A model generated the notes under the pieces. It was not told the origin of the DNA, made no database searches, and saw only the letters and a program-made list of their open reading frames with translations. From positions 558,001-622,000 of the forward strand of contig NZ_JABBFZ010000001.1 in the NCBI RefSeq assembly GCF_012927125.1: a DNA stretch of 64,000 nucleotides. The letters are read 5' to 3'. How positions within the stretch are numbered: the stretch's first letter is position 1; each line of letters begins with the position of its first letter. The translations under genes and the position numbers were made by a program. This DNA comes from Paraburkholderia antibiotica (GTDB lineage: Bacteria; Pseudomonadota; Gammaproteobacteria; Burkholderiales; Burkholderiaceae). Of the stretch, positions 16,827-26,111 are shown piece after piece.

Positions 16827-17738
16827 TTATCGCTGCGAGGAGGGGAACGTTGCAATGAACGTCGCGATCGCGTCGTTGAGCGGCGCGGGCGCGTCGCGAT
16901 GCGGCGAGTGTCCGCACGCGTCGAGCTTGACGAGCCGGGTGTGCGGCACGCGCGCGGCGATCGTGTCGATCTGCGCCATCGTGCCGTAGTTGTCGTCGTG
17001 GCCCTGGATCGCGAGCAGCGGGCGTTCGATCGGCGCGAGCGCATCGACGATCGACCACTGCCGGAAGGCAGGATCGAGCCAGATATCGTTCCAGCCATAG
17101 AACGCCGAATCGACGTCGGCGTGATAGCGCGCGAGCTTCGCGCGCAGGTCGGTGGTTTCGTAAAGCTGCTTCGTTTGCGCGATGCTTTGCACCGAGATGT
17201 CTTCGACGAACACATGCGGCGCGATCACGACCGCGCCCGCCAGCGCGTCGGGGAACAGCGCCGCATACAGCAGCGCGATCGAGCCGCCGTCGCTATGGCC
17301 GATCACCCACATGCGCTGGCGTTGCCGCGTGTCGACGTGAAGCGCGTCGAGCAGCGCGGGAAGGATGTCGCGCGCCTGCGCGGTCATGAAGTCGACCGGC
17401 CACTTCACCTGCGGTTCGCGCGGTGTGGAGAGGCCGTAGCCGGGCCGCGAATAGACGAGCCCGCGCATGCCGAGCCGCTCGCACAAACTTTGCGGCCAAT
17501 CGCGCCACATCGCGATCGAGCCGAGACCTTCGTGCAGAAACACTGCGATCGGCCGTTCGTCCTGCTGCGCGCCGGGTTGTTCGCCGCGGTTGTTGGATTC
17601 AGCGAGTTCATTCACCCAGCGATACTCGATTCGCAGAGGCCCATGCGAAGCGGTAGCCGGCAATTCGGCGAAGCGGCTCGCAGCGGGTGTGGAAATTCTG
17701 GTGGGAATAACAGCGGCAGCAGTAGCAGGGTTCTGCAT
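16827..17738 (-). CDS. Alpha/beta hydrolase in the box cluster
   Basis: A 303-residue alpha/beta hydrolase with no signal peptide. HEGLGS (residues 69-74) is the oxyanion-hole region, GHSDGG places the nucleophile at Ser149, and the C-terminal GHSPHRD supplies the catalytic His. It starts 12 bases after the stop of the benzoate-CoA ligase gene, so the two are co-transcribed. Such a hydrolase is found in several box gene clusters. It may hydrolyse a CoA thioester or lactone side product of benzoyl-CoA epoxidation, but the substrate is not known and this is inference. Confidence 0.82.
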   Translation of the reverse strand: MQNPATAAAVIPTRISTPAASRFAELPATASHGPLRIEYRWVNELAESNNRGEQPGAQQDERPIAVFLHEGLGSIAMWRDWPQSLCERLGMRGLVYSRPGYGLSTPREPQVKWPVDFMTAQARDILPALLDALHVDTRQRQRMWVIGHSDGGSIALLYAALFPDALAGAVVIAPHVFVEDISVQSIAQTKQLYETTDLRAKLARYHADVDSAFYGWNDIWLDPAFRQWSIVDALAPIERPLLAIQGHDDNYGTMAQIDTIAARVPHTRLVKLDACGHSPHRDAPAPLNDAIATFIATFPSSQR

Positions 17739-17750
17739 CGACGAATCACC

Positions 17751-19349
17751 TTATGACAGTTCGCGCAGCTTGAAGCGTTGTATCTTGCCGGTGGCGGTCT
17801 TCGGCAGATCGTCGGTGAAGACGATGTCGCGCGGATACTTGTGCGGCGCGAGCCGGTCCTTGACGAATGCCTTCAGTTCGTCCGCGAGTATCTCAGACGG
17901 CGCGAACTCGCGCTTGAGCACGACGAACGCGCGAGTCTTCACGAGCCCGTTACGATCGACGCCGACCACCGCCGCTTCGAGCACCGCCCGGTGCGCGACC
18001 AGCACCATCTCCACCTCGACGGGCGACACATACTGGCCGCTCACCTTCAGCATGTCGTCGCTGCGTCCCGCGTACACGTAGCAGCCGTTCACGAGGCGCC
18101 GATACTTGTCGCCGCTTTTGATCCATTCCCCGAGAAACGTCGCGCGGGTTTTCTCGCGATTGTTCCAGTACATCAGCGCTGCGCTCGGCCCCTTGATATA
18201 CAGATCGCCGACTTCGCCATCGGGCACTGGCCGTCCGGCTTCGTCGCGCAACTCGACCTCGTAGCCGGGCACCGGGCGACCGGTGGTGCCGTACTCGACG
18301 TCGCCGGGGCGATTCGACAGGAAGATGTGCAGCATTTCGGTGGAGCCGATGCCGTCGAGAATCTCCGCGCCGAAGTGCGCGGTGAAGCGCTCGCCGACAT
18401 CGCGCGGCAACGCTTCGCCGGCCGACGCGCACACGCGGATCGCGACCTCGGCGCGCGCGGGCAGATTCGGCGACACCAGCATGTTCGCGTACAGCGTCGG
18501 CACGCCATAGAACACGGTCGGGCGATGTTGCACGAGACGCGCGAAGATCGCGTCGGCGGTGGGGCGCTCGGCCATCAGGATCGCGGTCGCGCCGACCGAT
18601 AACGGAAAGGTCAGCGCGTTGCCGAGCCCGTACGCGAAGAACAGCTTCGCCGCCGAAAACACCACATCGCTTTCGACGATGCCGAGCACCGGCTTCGCAT
18701 ACAGCTCGGCGGTCCAGTACAGATTCGCGTGCGTGTGGACGGTGCCTTTCGGCTTGCCGGTCGAGCCCGACGAATAGAGCCAGAAGGCGATGTCGTCGGC
18801 GTTGCTCGCGCAGGCTTTGAGCGCGAGCAACGCCGTGTCGACCAGCGTTTCGAAGCGTGGCGCGGCGCTGGAGCCGATCGGTGGTGGTTGAGTCGCCTGT
18901 GGTTGCGAGACGATCAACTGGCAGCCATCGGCGTCGATGCTGTTCAGTGCTTCGGTCACGTTGGGTAATAAGGGTTCCGAAACGATCACCGCTCGCGCGT
19001 GGCTGTGTGTCAGCATGTACGCGTAGTCGGCGGCGCTCAGTAGCGTATTGGCGACGACCGGCACGATGCCCGCGTACAGCGCGCCGAGAAACGCGACCGG
19101 CAGCGACACGGTGTCGAGCATCACCAGCAGCACGCGCTCCTCCGGATGCACGCCGAACGCGCGCAATGCGCTGGCGCAGCGCCGCGCGCGCGTCTCCAGT
19201 TCGCCGTAGGTGAGCGTGCCGTGGTCGTCGAGATACGCGAGCTTGTTCGCGCGCGCTTCGTTCAACCGGAACAGATGCGTCGCGAAGTTGAAGAGCGCGG
19301 GCGGCGCTGCGACCGACGGCGGCGCGGACTTTTCCAGCAGGGCTTCCAT
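17751..19349 (-). CDS. bclA: Benzoate-CoA ligase
   Basis: This 532-residue AMP-forming ligase activates benzoate to benzoyl-CoA, the entry step of the box pathway. AMP-binding motif FWLYSSGSTGKPKGTVH (near residues 189-205), the adenylate motif around YGTTGRPVPGYEVEL, the hinge YVYAGRSDDMLKVSG and the C-terminal PKTATGKIQRF with the catalytic Lys are all present. The ATG at 19349 follows GGAGGAGACAC, a very strong ribosome-binding site, so longer upstream frames are rejected. Gene order DUF4863-ligase-hydrolase opposite boxR-boxCBA supports benzoate as the substrate over other aryl acids. Confidence 0.92.
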   Translation of the reverse strand: MEALLEKSAPPSVAAPPALFNFATHLFRLNEARANKLAYLDDHGTLTYGELETRARRCASALRAFGVHPEERVLLVMLDTVSLPVAFLGALYAGIVPVVANTLLSAADYAYMLTHSHARAVIVSEPLLPNVTEALNSIDADGCQLIVSQPQATQPPPIGSSAAPRFETLVDTALLALKACASNADDIAFWLYSSGSTGKPKGTVHTHANLYWTAELYAKPVLGIVESDVVFSAAKLFFAYGLGNALTFPLSVGATAILMAERPTADAIFARLVQHRPTVFYGVPTLYANMLVSPNLPARAEVAIRVCASAGEALPRDVGERFTAHFGAEILDGIGSTEMLHIFLSNRPGDVEYGTTGRPVPGYEVELRDEAGRPVPDGEVGDLYIKGPSAALMYWNNREKTRATFLGEWIKSGDKYRRLVNGCYVYAGRSDDMLKVSGQYVSPVEVEMVLVAHRAVLEAAVVGVDRNGLVKTRAFVVLKREFAPSEILADELKAFVKDRLAPHKYPRDIVFTDDLPKTATGKIQRFKLRELS

Positions 19350-19512
19350 GTGTCTCCTCCATCCGTGGGGCGGTCCGGCGTTGCGGTCTTGCTGTGCGGT
19401 CCGGCTATTTTGTGCTCGTGATCCGCGTGATACGTACTGCTCGGGTCGGGTTGGCGCGGGCCGCTCGCCGGCGTTGCATTGCGCGGCATTGCGTGACGTG
19501 GAGCCCCCGGTG

Positions 19513-19980
19513 TTACGCGCGCGTGAATTCGATCGCGCCTTGCGGCAACAGATACAGCACGAGTGCCTGGCCATTCGCGACCGTCGGCCGATGCGCGGAG
19601 CCGGGGCCGTACACGCACCAGCCGGCTGGATGGCCGTCGAACGTCGCGCCGTCGGTGAGCGGCATGATCAGATCGATCTCGCCGTGCGGATGGACGTGAT
19701 GCGGCCCGGCGATGTCCCGCATGTCGACGACGTCGACCGAAAAGCCGTGGGTCTCCGGCAGCGCCTTGAACACGCGGCCGTAGCGAATGCCGGCGGCTTC
19801 GCGGTTGCACAGCCAGCCGTCGGCGATGCCGCTGCGGCAGGCGCTGGCGAGTTCCTGGAAAGTGGGGCTGTCGGCGGGCCAGGTGTCGTTCAGCCATGCG
19901 GCGAGCGACGCGTCGAGCGGCCGCCCGGCGAGTTGCCCGGTGACGCCGGCGATCAGGCGCTGGAAATTCTGTGGGGACAT
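19513..19980 (-). CDS. DUF4863 (4-hydroxylaminobenzoate lyase-like) protein
   Basis: A 155-residue protein starting MSPQNFQRLIAG at 19980 behind GGAGG. It has a cupin-like core with a histidine cluster (GPHHVHPHGEIDLIMPL) and matches DUF4863, a family that includes PnbB, a 4-hydroxylaminobenzoate lyase. In box clusters the gene is a frequent neighbour of benzoate-CoA ligase. Whether it acts on a box intermediate or on a substituted benzoate is not known. It is the first gene of the operon divergent from boxR and probably shares BoxR control. Confidence 0.8.
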   Translation of the reverse strand: MSPQNFQRLIAGVTGQLAGRPLDASLAAWLNDTWPADSPTFQELASACRSGIADGWLCNREAAGIRYGRVFKALPETHGFSVDVVDMRDIAGPHHVHPHGEIDLIMPLTDGATFDGHPAGWCVYGPGSAHRPTVANGQALVLYLLPQGAIEFTRA

Positions 19981-20155
19981 GCGAGCCTCCAGAAGCGCGC
20001 CCACGCGAGCCGGATGGCTCTCGCACCGGAACTTTGGTGCATGCGTGCTGCCGCGCAATCTCCGTGACGCCGCCGGATCAACGCGGCGGCGTATGACTGT
20101 TTGTGGTTGGATCCGCTTTTGGCGAAAATTAAACCGTTCACCTGGTGCGTGTCAA

Positions 20156-20174
20156 GCACTATAGTACATGTACT
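20156..20174. promoter_or_regulatory. Candidate BoxR operator at the boxR promoter
   Basis: GCACTATAGTAC (20156-20167) overlaps a perfect palindrome AGTACATGTACT (20163-20174), 21 bases before the boxR start and in the divergent region facing the ligase operon. The first twelve bases match a site in front of boxC (21282-21293) at ten of twelve positions. Confidence 0.6.
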
Positions 20175-20195
20175 GACGACCCGAGGCCGCAAAAC

Positions 20196-21239
20196 ATGAA
20201 TCAGAAGTACTCTCCGGCAAAAGAGCTCCCGGCTGCATCGGATGAAGCCGACGACGCGGCCCGTACCGAGCGCACTGAACGCGCCGAGCACGGCGAGCGC
20301 GGCGGTGAGGCCGGCAATGAGCGCGCAGGCGAGCGCAACGGCGAACGCGAGGAGCGCGATCCGTTTCTGACCGCGATGGGCGAGCGCGTGCGTCTGCTGC
20401 GGGCGCGCCGCGGCATGACGCGCAAGACGCTGGCGGCCGAAACCGGCCTGTCAGAGCGGCATCTCGCGAATCTGGAGTCGGGCGTCGGCAATGCGTCGGT
20501 GCTGGTGCTGCGGCAGCTCGCGGCGACGCTGAACTGCTCGCTCGCCGAAGTGATCGGCGACGAAACCACCGCGTCGGCGGAATGGCTGCTGATCCGCGAG
20601 CTTTTGCAGGGACGCGACCAGGCGGCGCTGCAACGCGCGCGCGTCGCGCTCGCCGAGATGTTCGCGCAGGCGCCGCGCGACCCGCACCGCAAGGACCGCA
20701 TTGCGCTGATCGGCTTGCGCGGCGCGGGCAAATCGACGCTCGGGCGCATGCTCGCGCAGGAGCGCAAGGTGCCGTTCGTCGAATTGACGCGGGTGATCGA
20801 GCAACTGGCCGGCTGCCCGCCGTCGGAGATTCACTCGCTGTACGGCGCGAGCGCGTACCGGCGCTACGAGCATCGCGCGCTCGAAGCGGTGATTCAGGAG
20901 CACGAGCGCGCGGTGATCGCGTCGCCGGGTGGGCTCGTGTCGGAGTCGGGCACCTTCAACGCGCTGCTGTCGCACTGCTTCACCGTGTGGCTGCAGGCGA
21001 CGCCCGAGGAGCATATGCGCCGCGTCGTCGCGCAAGGCGATTTGCGGCCGATGTCGGGCAACCGCGAGGCGATGGACGACCTCAAACGTATCCTGGCCGG
21101 GCGCGCCGAACTGTATGGGCGCGCCGACATGAACTTCGACACCAGCGAGAAAACCCTGGCCGACGCCTACCTGCAATTGCGCGACCGCCTTGCCGCGCGG
21201 CTCGCGGCCGAAGCGCCGGATGAGATGCGCGTGAACTGA
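20196..21239 (+). CDS. boxR: BoxR-type regulator (HTH plus shikimate-kinase-like domain)
   Basis: The 347-residue protein has an XRE-type helix-turn-helix (about residues 58-120, with MTRKTLAAETGLSERHLANLE) joined to a shikimate-kinase-like domain with P-loop GLRGAGKST (173-181). In BoxR/BzdR proteins this domain senses benzoyl-CoA and relieves repression of benzoate genes. The ATG at 20196 fits. An unusual N-terminal tail (residues 22-55) is rich in Glu and Arg with repeated GER/ERT triplets. The gene heads the boxR-boxC-boxB-boxA direction and is divergent from the ligase operon. The identification is strong from domain order and context. Confidence 0.93.
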   Translation: MNQKYSPAKELPAASDEADDAARTERTERAEHGERGGEAGNERAGERNGEREERDPFLTAMGERVRLLRARRGMTRKTLAAETGLSERHLANLESGVGNASVLVLRQLAATLNCSLAEVIGDETTASAEWLLIRELLQGRDQAALQRARVALAEMFAQAPRDPHRKDRIALIGLRGAGKSTLGRMLAQERKVPFVELTRVIEQLAGCPPSEIHSLYGASAYRRYEHRALEAVIQEHERAVIASPGGLVSESGTFNALLSHCFTVWLQATPEEHMRRVVAQGDLRPMSGNREAMDDLKRILAGRAELYGRADMNFDTSEKTLADAYLQLRDRLAARLAAEAPDEMRVN

Positions 21240-21271
21240 TCGGCGGTGACGGGCGGCATGCCAGGGTTTCC

Positions 21272-21300
21272 ACGTAAAAATGCACTAAAGTGCTTTACGT
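21272..21300 (+). promoter_or_regulatory. Inverted-repeat operator in front of boxC
   Basis: Inner perfect repeat GCACT-AA-AGTGC (21282-21293) is framed by ACGTAAA (21272-21278) and TTTACGT (21294-21300). It lies 63 bases before boxC and shares GCACTAWAGT with the boxR upstream site, so it is a good BoxR operator candidate. Confidence 0.62.
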
Positions 21301-21362
21301 TGATATGATGATGCAATATTGTTCAAAAAACAGATTCGCATCGTCCAGTCAGGAGACGCCCC

Positions 21363-23042
21363 ATGTCCACCGTACCCAGCGCCGTGACCGAGCTTGCGCC
21401 GGTCGACTATCGCACCGACCCGTCGCAGTACAAGCACTGGAAGCTGAGTTTCAACGGACCGGTCGCGACGCTCGGCATCGACATCGCCGAGGACGGCGGC
21501 ATTCGCGACGGCTACAAGCTGAAGCTCAATTCGTATGACCTCGGCGTCGATATCGAACTGCACGACGCGATCCAGCGGATCCGCTTCGAGCATCCCGAAG
21601 TCCGCACGGTGGTGCTGACGAGCCTGAAGGACCGCGTGTTCTGCTCGGGCGCGAACATCTTCATGCTGGGGCTGTCGTCGCATGCGTGGAAGGTCAACTT
21701 CTGCAAGTTCACCAACGAAACGCGCAACGGCCTCGAAGATTCGTCGCGCCATTCGGGCCTGAAATTTCTCGCGGCGGTGAACGGCTCATGCGCGGGCGGC
21801 GGCTATGAACTCGCGCTCGCCTGCGACGAAATCTATCTGATCGACGATCGTTCTTCTTCGGTATCGCTGCCGGAAGTGCCGCTGCTCGGCGTGCTGCCGG
21901 GCACGGGCGGTCTCACGCGCGTGACCGACAAACGCAAGGTGCGCCACGATCGCGCGGATATCTTCTGTACGGTGGTCGAAGGCGTGCGCGGCGAGCGCGC
22001 GAAGGCGTGGCGTCTCGTCGATGAAGTCGTGAAGCCGAACCAGTTCGAGCAGGCGATCCAGGCACGCGCGCTCGAGCTCGCCGCGACGAGCGATCGTCCC
22101 GCCGATGCAAAAGGCGTCGCGCTCACGCGTATCGAACGCACCGAGCGCGAGGACGGCATCGGCTATCAAACGGTCGACGTGACGATCGATCGCGCGAAAC
22201 GCGTCGCGACCTTCACCGCGCGCGCGCCGCAAGCCGCGCAGCCGACCGACATCGATGCGATCGTGGCCGCCGGCGCGAACTGGTGGCCGCTGCAATTCGC
22301 GCGCGAACTCGACGACGCGATCCTGTCGATGCGAACCAACGCACTCGAGATTGGCACCTGGGTGTTCAGGACCGAAGGCGACGCGCGCCATCTGCTCGCC
22401 GCCGACGCGACGCTGCTGCAGCACAGGGACCACTGGTTCGTGCGCGAAACGATCGGCATGCTGCGCCGCACGCTCGCGCGCATCGATGTGTCGTCGCGTT
22501 CGCTGTTCGCGCTGATCGAACCCGGCTCGTGTTTCGCGGGCACCTTCGCCGAACTCGCGTTCGCCTGCGATCGCAGCTACATGGCCGCGCTGCCGGACAA
22601 CGAAGACGAGGAGCCGGCGATCACGCTGTCGGAAGTCAACTTCGGTTTGTATCCGATGGTCACGCATCAGTCGCGGCTCGCGCGGCGCTTCTACGAAGAG
22701 GCCGAGCCGCTCGACGCGGTACGCGCGCTGATCGGCCAGCCCGTCAAGGCGCTCGACGCCGAGCGGCTGGGGCTCGTGACCGCGTCGCCGGACGACATCG
22801 ACTGGGCCGACGAAATCCGCATCGCGCTCGAGGAGCGTGCGGCGATGTCGCCCGATGCACTGACCGGCCTCGAAGCGAATCTGCGCTTCAACGGGCCGGA
22901 GACGATGGAGACGCGCATCTTCGGCCGTCTCACCGCCTGGCAGAACTGGATCTTCAACCGGCCGAACGCAGTGGGCGAGAAGGGCGCGCTCAAGGTGTAC
23001 GGCAAGGGCAGCAAGGCGCAATTCGACGTGTCGCGCGTTTGA
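21363..23042 (+). CDS. boxC: Benzoyl-CoA-dihydrodiol lyase (2,3-epoxybenzoyl-CoA ring-opening enzyme)
   Basis: This 559-residue enzyme is a long, two-part crotonase-fold protein. FCSGANIFMLGLSSHAWKVN (residues 93-112) and AAVNGSCAGGGYELALACDE (137-156) form the CoA and oxyanion-hole region, and a diverged second repeat follows. BoxC opens the ring of 2,3-epoxybenzoyl-CoA and gives 3,4-dehydroadipyl-CoA semialdehyde plus formate. The start has an AGGAG site upstream (CAGGAGACGCCCC). The length fits the family. It is followed by boxB and boxA on the same strand. Confidence 0.94.
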   Translation: MSTVPSAVTELAPVDYRTDPSQYKHWKLSFNGPVATLGIDIAEDGGIRDGYKLKLNSYDLGVDIELHDAIQRIRFEHPEVRTVVLTSLKDRVFCSGANIFMLGLSSHAWKVNFCKFTNETRNGLEDSSRHSGLKFLAAVNGSCAGGGYELALACDEIYLIDDRSSSVSLPEVPLLGVLPGTGGLTRVTDKRKVRHDRADIFCTVVEGVRGERAKAWRLVDEVVKPNQFEQAIQARALELAATSDRPADAKGVALTRIERTEREDGIGYQTVDVTIDRAKRVATFTARAPQAAQPTDIDAIVAAGANWWPLQFARELDDAILSMRTNALEIGTWVFRTEGDARHLLAADATLLQHRDHWFVRETIGMLRRTLARIDVSSRSLFALIEPGSCFAGTFAELAFACDRSYMAALPDNEDEEPAITLSEVNFGLYPMVTHQSRLARRFYEEAEPLDAVRALIGQPVKALDAERLGLVTASPDDIDWADEIRIALEERAAMSPDALTGLEANLRFNGPETMETRIFGRLTAWQNWIFNRPNAVGEKGALKVYGKGSKAQFDVSRV

Positions 23043-23163
23043 TCGATACGCGCCGATACGTACCGATGCGCACGAACCCGCGCGTGAGATCCACGCCGAA
23101 CAGATAACGCCGCCTGCCGATACGCGCCTCTCGCCATCGCAGCTTTCGCACTGGGAACCGACC

Positions 23164-24591
23164 ATGTCCACGATCAACTACAGCGAAAAGATTCCGAACA
23201 ACGTCAACCTCGCCGACGACCGGGCGCTGCAGCGCGCGCTCGAACAGTGGCAGCCGAATTTTCTGTCGTGGTGGGGCGATATGGGCCCGGAAGGCTCGCA
23301 CGACTACGACGTGTATCTGCGCACCGCGGTGAGCGTCGATGCGGGCGGCTGGGCGCACTTCGACTACGTGAAGATGCCCGAGTATCGCTGGGGCATTTTT
23401 CTCACGCCGGGCGAGCAGGATCGCAAGATCCATTTCGGCGAGCACAAGGGCGAAGCCGCGTGGCAGGACGTGCCAGGCGAGCATCGCGCGAATCTGCGCC
23501 GGATCATCGTCACGCAGGGCGACACCGAGCCGGCTTCGGTCGAGCAGCAGCGTCACCTCGGTTTGACCGCGCCGTCGCTGTACGATCTGCGCAACCTGTT
23601 TCAGGTGAACGTCGAGGAGGGGCGCCACCTGTGGGCGATGGTCTATCTGCTGCATCGCTACTTCGGCCGCGACGGTCGTGAGGAAGCCGAAGCATTGCTC
23701 GGCCGCCGCTCGGGCGACGACGACAACCCGCGCATTCTCGGCGCGTTCAACGAGAAGACGCCGGACTGGCTCGCGTTCTACATGTTCACGTACTTCACCG
23801 ATCGCGACGGCAAGTTCCAGCTGTCGGCACTCGCCGAGTCGGGCTTCGATCCGCTCGCGCGCACGACGAAGTTCATGCTGACCGAGGAAGCGCATCATAT
23901 GTTCGTCGGCGAGTCGGGCGTGTCGCGCGTGATCCAGCGCACCGCGCAGGTAATGAACGAACTCGGCACCGCCGATGTCGCGAAGCTCCGCACGGCCGGC
24001 GTGATCGATCTGCCGACCATCCAGCGCTATCTGAACTTCCACTACTCGGTGACGATCGACCTGTTCGGCGCCGATCATTCGTCGAATGCGGCGACTTTCT
24101 ATAGCTCGGGCCTGAAGGGCCGTTACGAGGAAGGCAAGCGCGATGACGATCATCGGCTGAACGAGCACGGCTACAAGCTGCTCGACGTGCAGGACGGCAA
24201 GCTCGTCGAGCGCGAGGTGCCGATGCTGAATGCGATGAACGAAGTGCTGCGCGACGATTACATCAAGGATTCGGTGGCGGGTGTCGGCCGCTGGAACAAG
24301 GTGCTCGAAAAAGCCGGCATCGATTTCCGCATGACGGTGCCGCACAAGGCGTTCAACCGGCAGATCGGCACCTTCGCGGGCACGCGCGTGTCGCCCGACG
24401 GCCGCGTGATCGACGAGGCCGAATGGGCCGCCAACGAAGCGAAGTGGCTCGCCACGCCGGAAGATCGCGCATTCGTCGCGTCGCTGATGGGGCGCGTCGC
24501 CGAGCCGGGCAAGTTCGCGAACTGGATCGCGCCGCCGGCGATGGGCGTGAACCGTCAGCCGGTCGATTTCGAATACGTGCGCTTTAACTGA
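23164..24591 (+). CDS. boxB: Benzoyl-CoA 2,3-epoxidase, oxygenase component
   Basis: A 475-residue non-haem di-iron oxygenase. It adds one oxygen atom to benzoyl-CoA to form the 2,3-epoxide, using electrons from BoxA. The iron-binding pattern is visible as E-x2-H in [12 protein letters not shown] (Glu152, His155) and again in LTEEAHHMF (Glu242, His245), with Glu122 as a further likely ligand. No signal peptide; it is a cytoplasmic enzyme. It sits 121 bases after boxC and 58 before boxA, so a single boxCBA transcript is likely. Confidence 0.94.
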   Translation: MSTINYSEKIPNNVNLADDRALQRALEQWQPNFLSWWGDMGPEGSHDYDVYLRTAVSVDAGGWAHFDYVKMPEYRWGIFLTPGEQDRKIHFGEHKGEAAWQDVPGEHRANLRRIIVTQGDTEPASVEQQRHLGLTAPSLYDLRNLFQVNVEEGRHLWAMVYLLHRYFGRDGREEAEALLGRRSGDDDNPRILGAFNEKTPDWLAFYMFTYFTDRDGKFQLSALAESGFDPLARTTKFMLTEEAHHMFVGESGVSRVIQRTAQVMNELGTADVAKLRTAGVIDLPTIQRYLNFHYSVTIDLFGADHSSNAATFYSSGLKGRYEEGKRDDDHRLNEHGYKLLDVQDGKLVEREVPMLNAMNEVLRDDYIKDSVAGVGRWNKVLEKAGIDFRMTVPHKAFNRQIGTFAGTRVSPDGRVIDEAEWAANEAKWLATPEDRAFVASLMGRVAEPGKFANWIAPPAMGVNRQPVDFEYVRFN

Positions 24592-24649
24592 AGTCGTTGT
24601 AGCGAGGGGGCGCGCCGCGCGCGCGTCGTGTTACCAGGCGGAGGAAGTC

Positions 24650-25885
24650 ATGAACGGCCCAGTGTCGATCGAAGTTCTGCGGCAGCATCTGATCGATCCG
24701 GAGATCTGCATTCGCTGCAACACCTGCGAAGAGACATGCCCGATCGACGCGATCACGCACGACGACAACAACTACGTGGTCAAGGCGGACGTCTGCAACG
24801 GCTGCATGGCGTGCGTGCCGCCGTGCCCGACCGGCGCGATCGACAACTGGCGCAGCGTGCTGAAGGCCGACGCGTATTCGATCGACGAGCAGTTCACGTG
24901 GGACGTGCTGCCCGAGCAGAACACGATGGCGGTGCCGGCCGTGGACGAAGCGGCAGCCGCGTTGGCCGACGGCAGCGACGAGGCGGACGGCATCGAGGTC
25001 GACACGGTGCGCGGCGCGGTCGTGCCGCCGTGGTCGGCCGCGAAACCGTACGTGAATCTGTACACGCACAAGACGCCGACCACCGCGACCGTGGTCGGCA
25101 ACTATCGCCTCACGGATGCGGCGACCTCCAGCGACATCCATCACATCGTGCTCGATTTCGGCGCGATGCCGTTTCCGGTGCTCGAAGGGCAGTCGATCGG
25201 CATTCTGCCGCCGGGCGCGAGTGCCGACGGCCGCGCGCATCATGCGCGTCAATACTCGGTGGCGAGCCCGCGCGACGGCGAGCGTCCCGGTTATAACAAT
25301 GTATCGCTGACGGTCAAACGCGTGTCGCAGCAGCATGGCGACGCGATCGACGGCGTCTGCTCGAACTATCTGTGCAACCTGAAGAAGGGCGACGTCGTCA
25401 ACGTGATCGGACCGTTCGGCAGCACCTTCCTGATGCCGAATCATCCGAACTCGCATCTGTTGATGATCTGCACGGGCACCGGCTCCGCGCCGATGCGCGC
25501 GATGACCGAGTACCGCCGTCGCAAGCGCCTGAAAGGCGCGACCGGCAAGCTGATGCTGTTCTTCGGCGCGCGTACCCAGCAGGAGCTGCCGTATTTCGGA
25601 CCGCTGACGAATCTGCCGAAGGATTTCATCGACACCACCTTGGCGTTTTCGCGCACACAGGGTCAGCCGAAGCGCTACGTGCAGGACGCGATGCGCGAGC
25701 GCGGAGCGGACGTCGCGAACCTGCTAAAGGATGACAACACCTACATCTACGTATGCGGTCTGAAAGGCATGGAGGATGGCGTGCTGCAGGCGTTGAAGGA
25801 GATCGCCGAACAGCAGCAACTCGATTGGGAAGCGTTGTGGGCGAAGCTCAAGCGTGAAGGGCGGTTGCATCTGGAGACGTATTGA
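24650..25885 (+). CDS. boxA: Benzoyl-CoA 2,3-epoxidase, reductase component
   Basis: A 411-residue NADPH-dependent iron-sulfur flavoprotein that feeds electrons to BoxB. The N-terminus has two 4Fe-4S motifs, [12 protein letters not shown] (Cys 20, 23, 26, 30) and [12 protein letters not shown] (Cys 49, 52, 55, 59). After a linker of low conservation (about residues 90-125), the C-terminal ferredoxin-NADP reductase part begins, with FAD motif RQYS (200-203) and the NADP motif region [11 protein letters not shown]. The ribosome-binding site GGCGGAGGAAG is strong. It is the last recognisable box gene; boxD does not follow. Confidence 0.94.
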   Translation: MNGPVSIEVLRQHLIDPEICIRCNTCEETCPIDAITHDDNNYVVKADVCNGCMACVPPCPTGAIDNWRSVLKADAYSIDEQFTWDVLPEQNTMAVPAVDEAAAALADGSDEADGIEVDTVRGAVVPPWSAAKPYVNLYTHKTPTTATVVGNYRLTDAATSSDIHHIVLDFGAMPFPVLEGQSIGILPPGASADGRAHHARQYSVASPRDGERPGYNNVSLTVKRVSQQHGDAIDGVCSNYLCNLKKGDVVNVIGPFGSTFLMPNHPNSHLLMICTGTGSAPMRAMTEYRRRKRLKGATGKLMLFFGARTQQELPYFGPLTNLPKDFIDTTLAFSRTQGQPKRYVQDAMRERGADVANLLKDDNTYIYVCGLKGMEDGVLQALKEIAEQQQLDWEALWAKLKREGRLHLETY

Positions 25886-26111
25886 TGCGGCGACTGAGAG
25901 GAATTAAGGCAGGGCATTAAAGCGGTGCTTTGGCTCGGTGCCTCCAATCGGCACATCGGATCGGCATATCGGCTCATCGGCGCATTCACGCGCAGCGCTT
26001 TGAAAAATTCGGACGGTTTGCTACAGTCGGCCCACGCTGCCCGTCGTGCCGGCCCGGGTAGCCGAGCGCAGCAGCTCGCCCCCGACGCAGCCACCCAGAC
26101 GGAGCCGTCCG

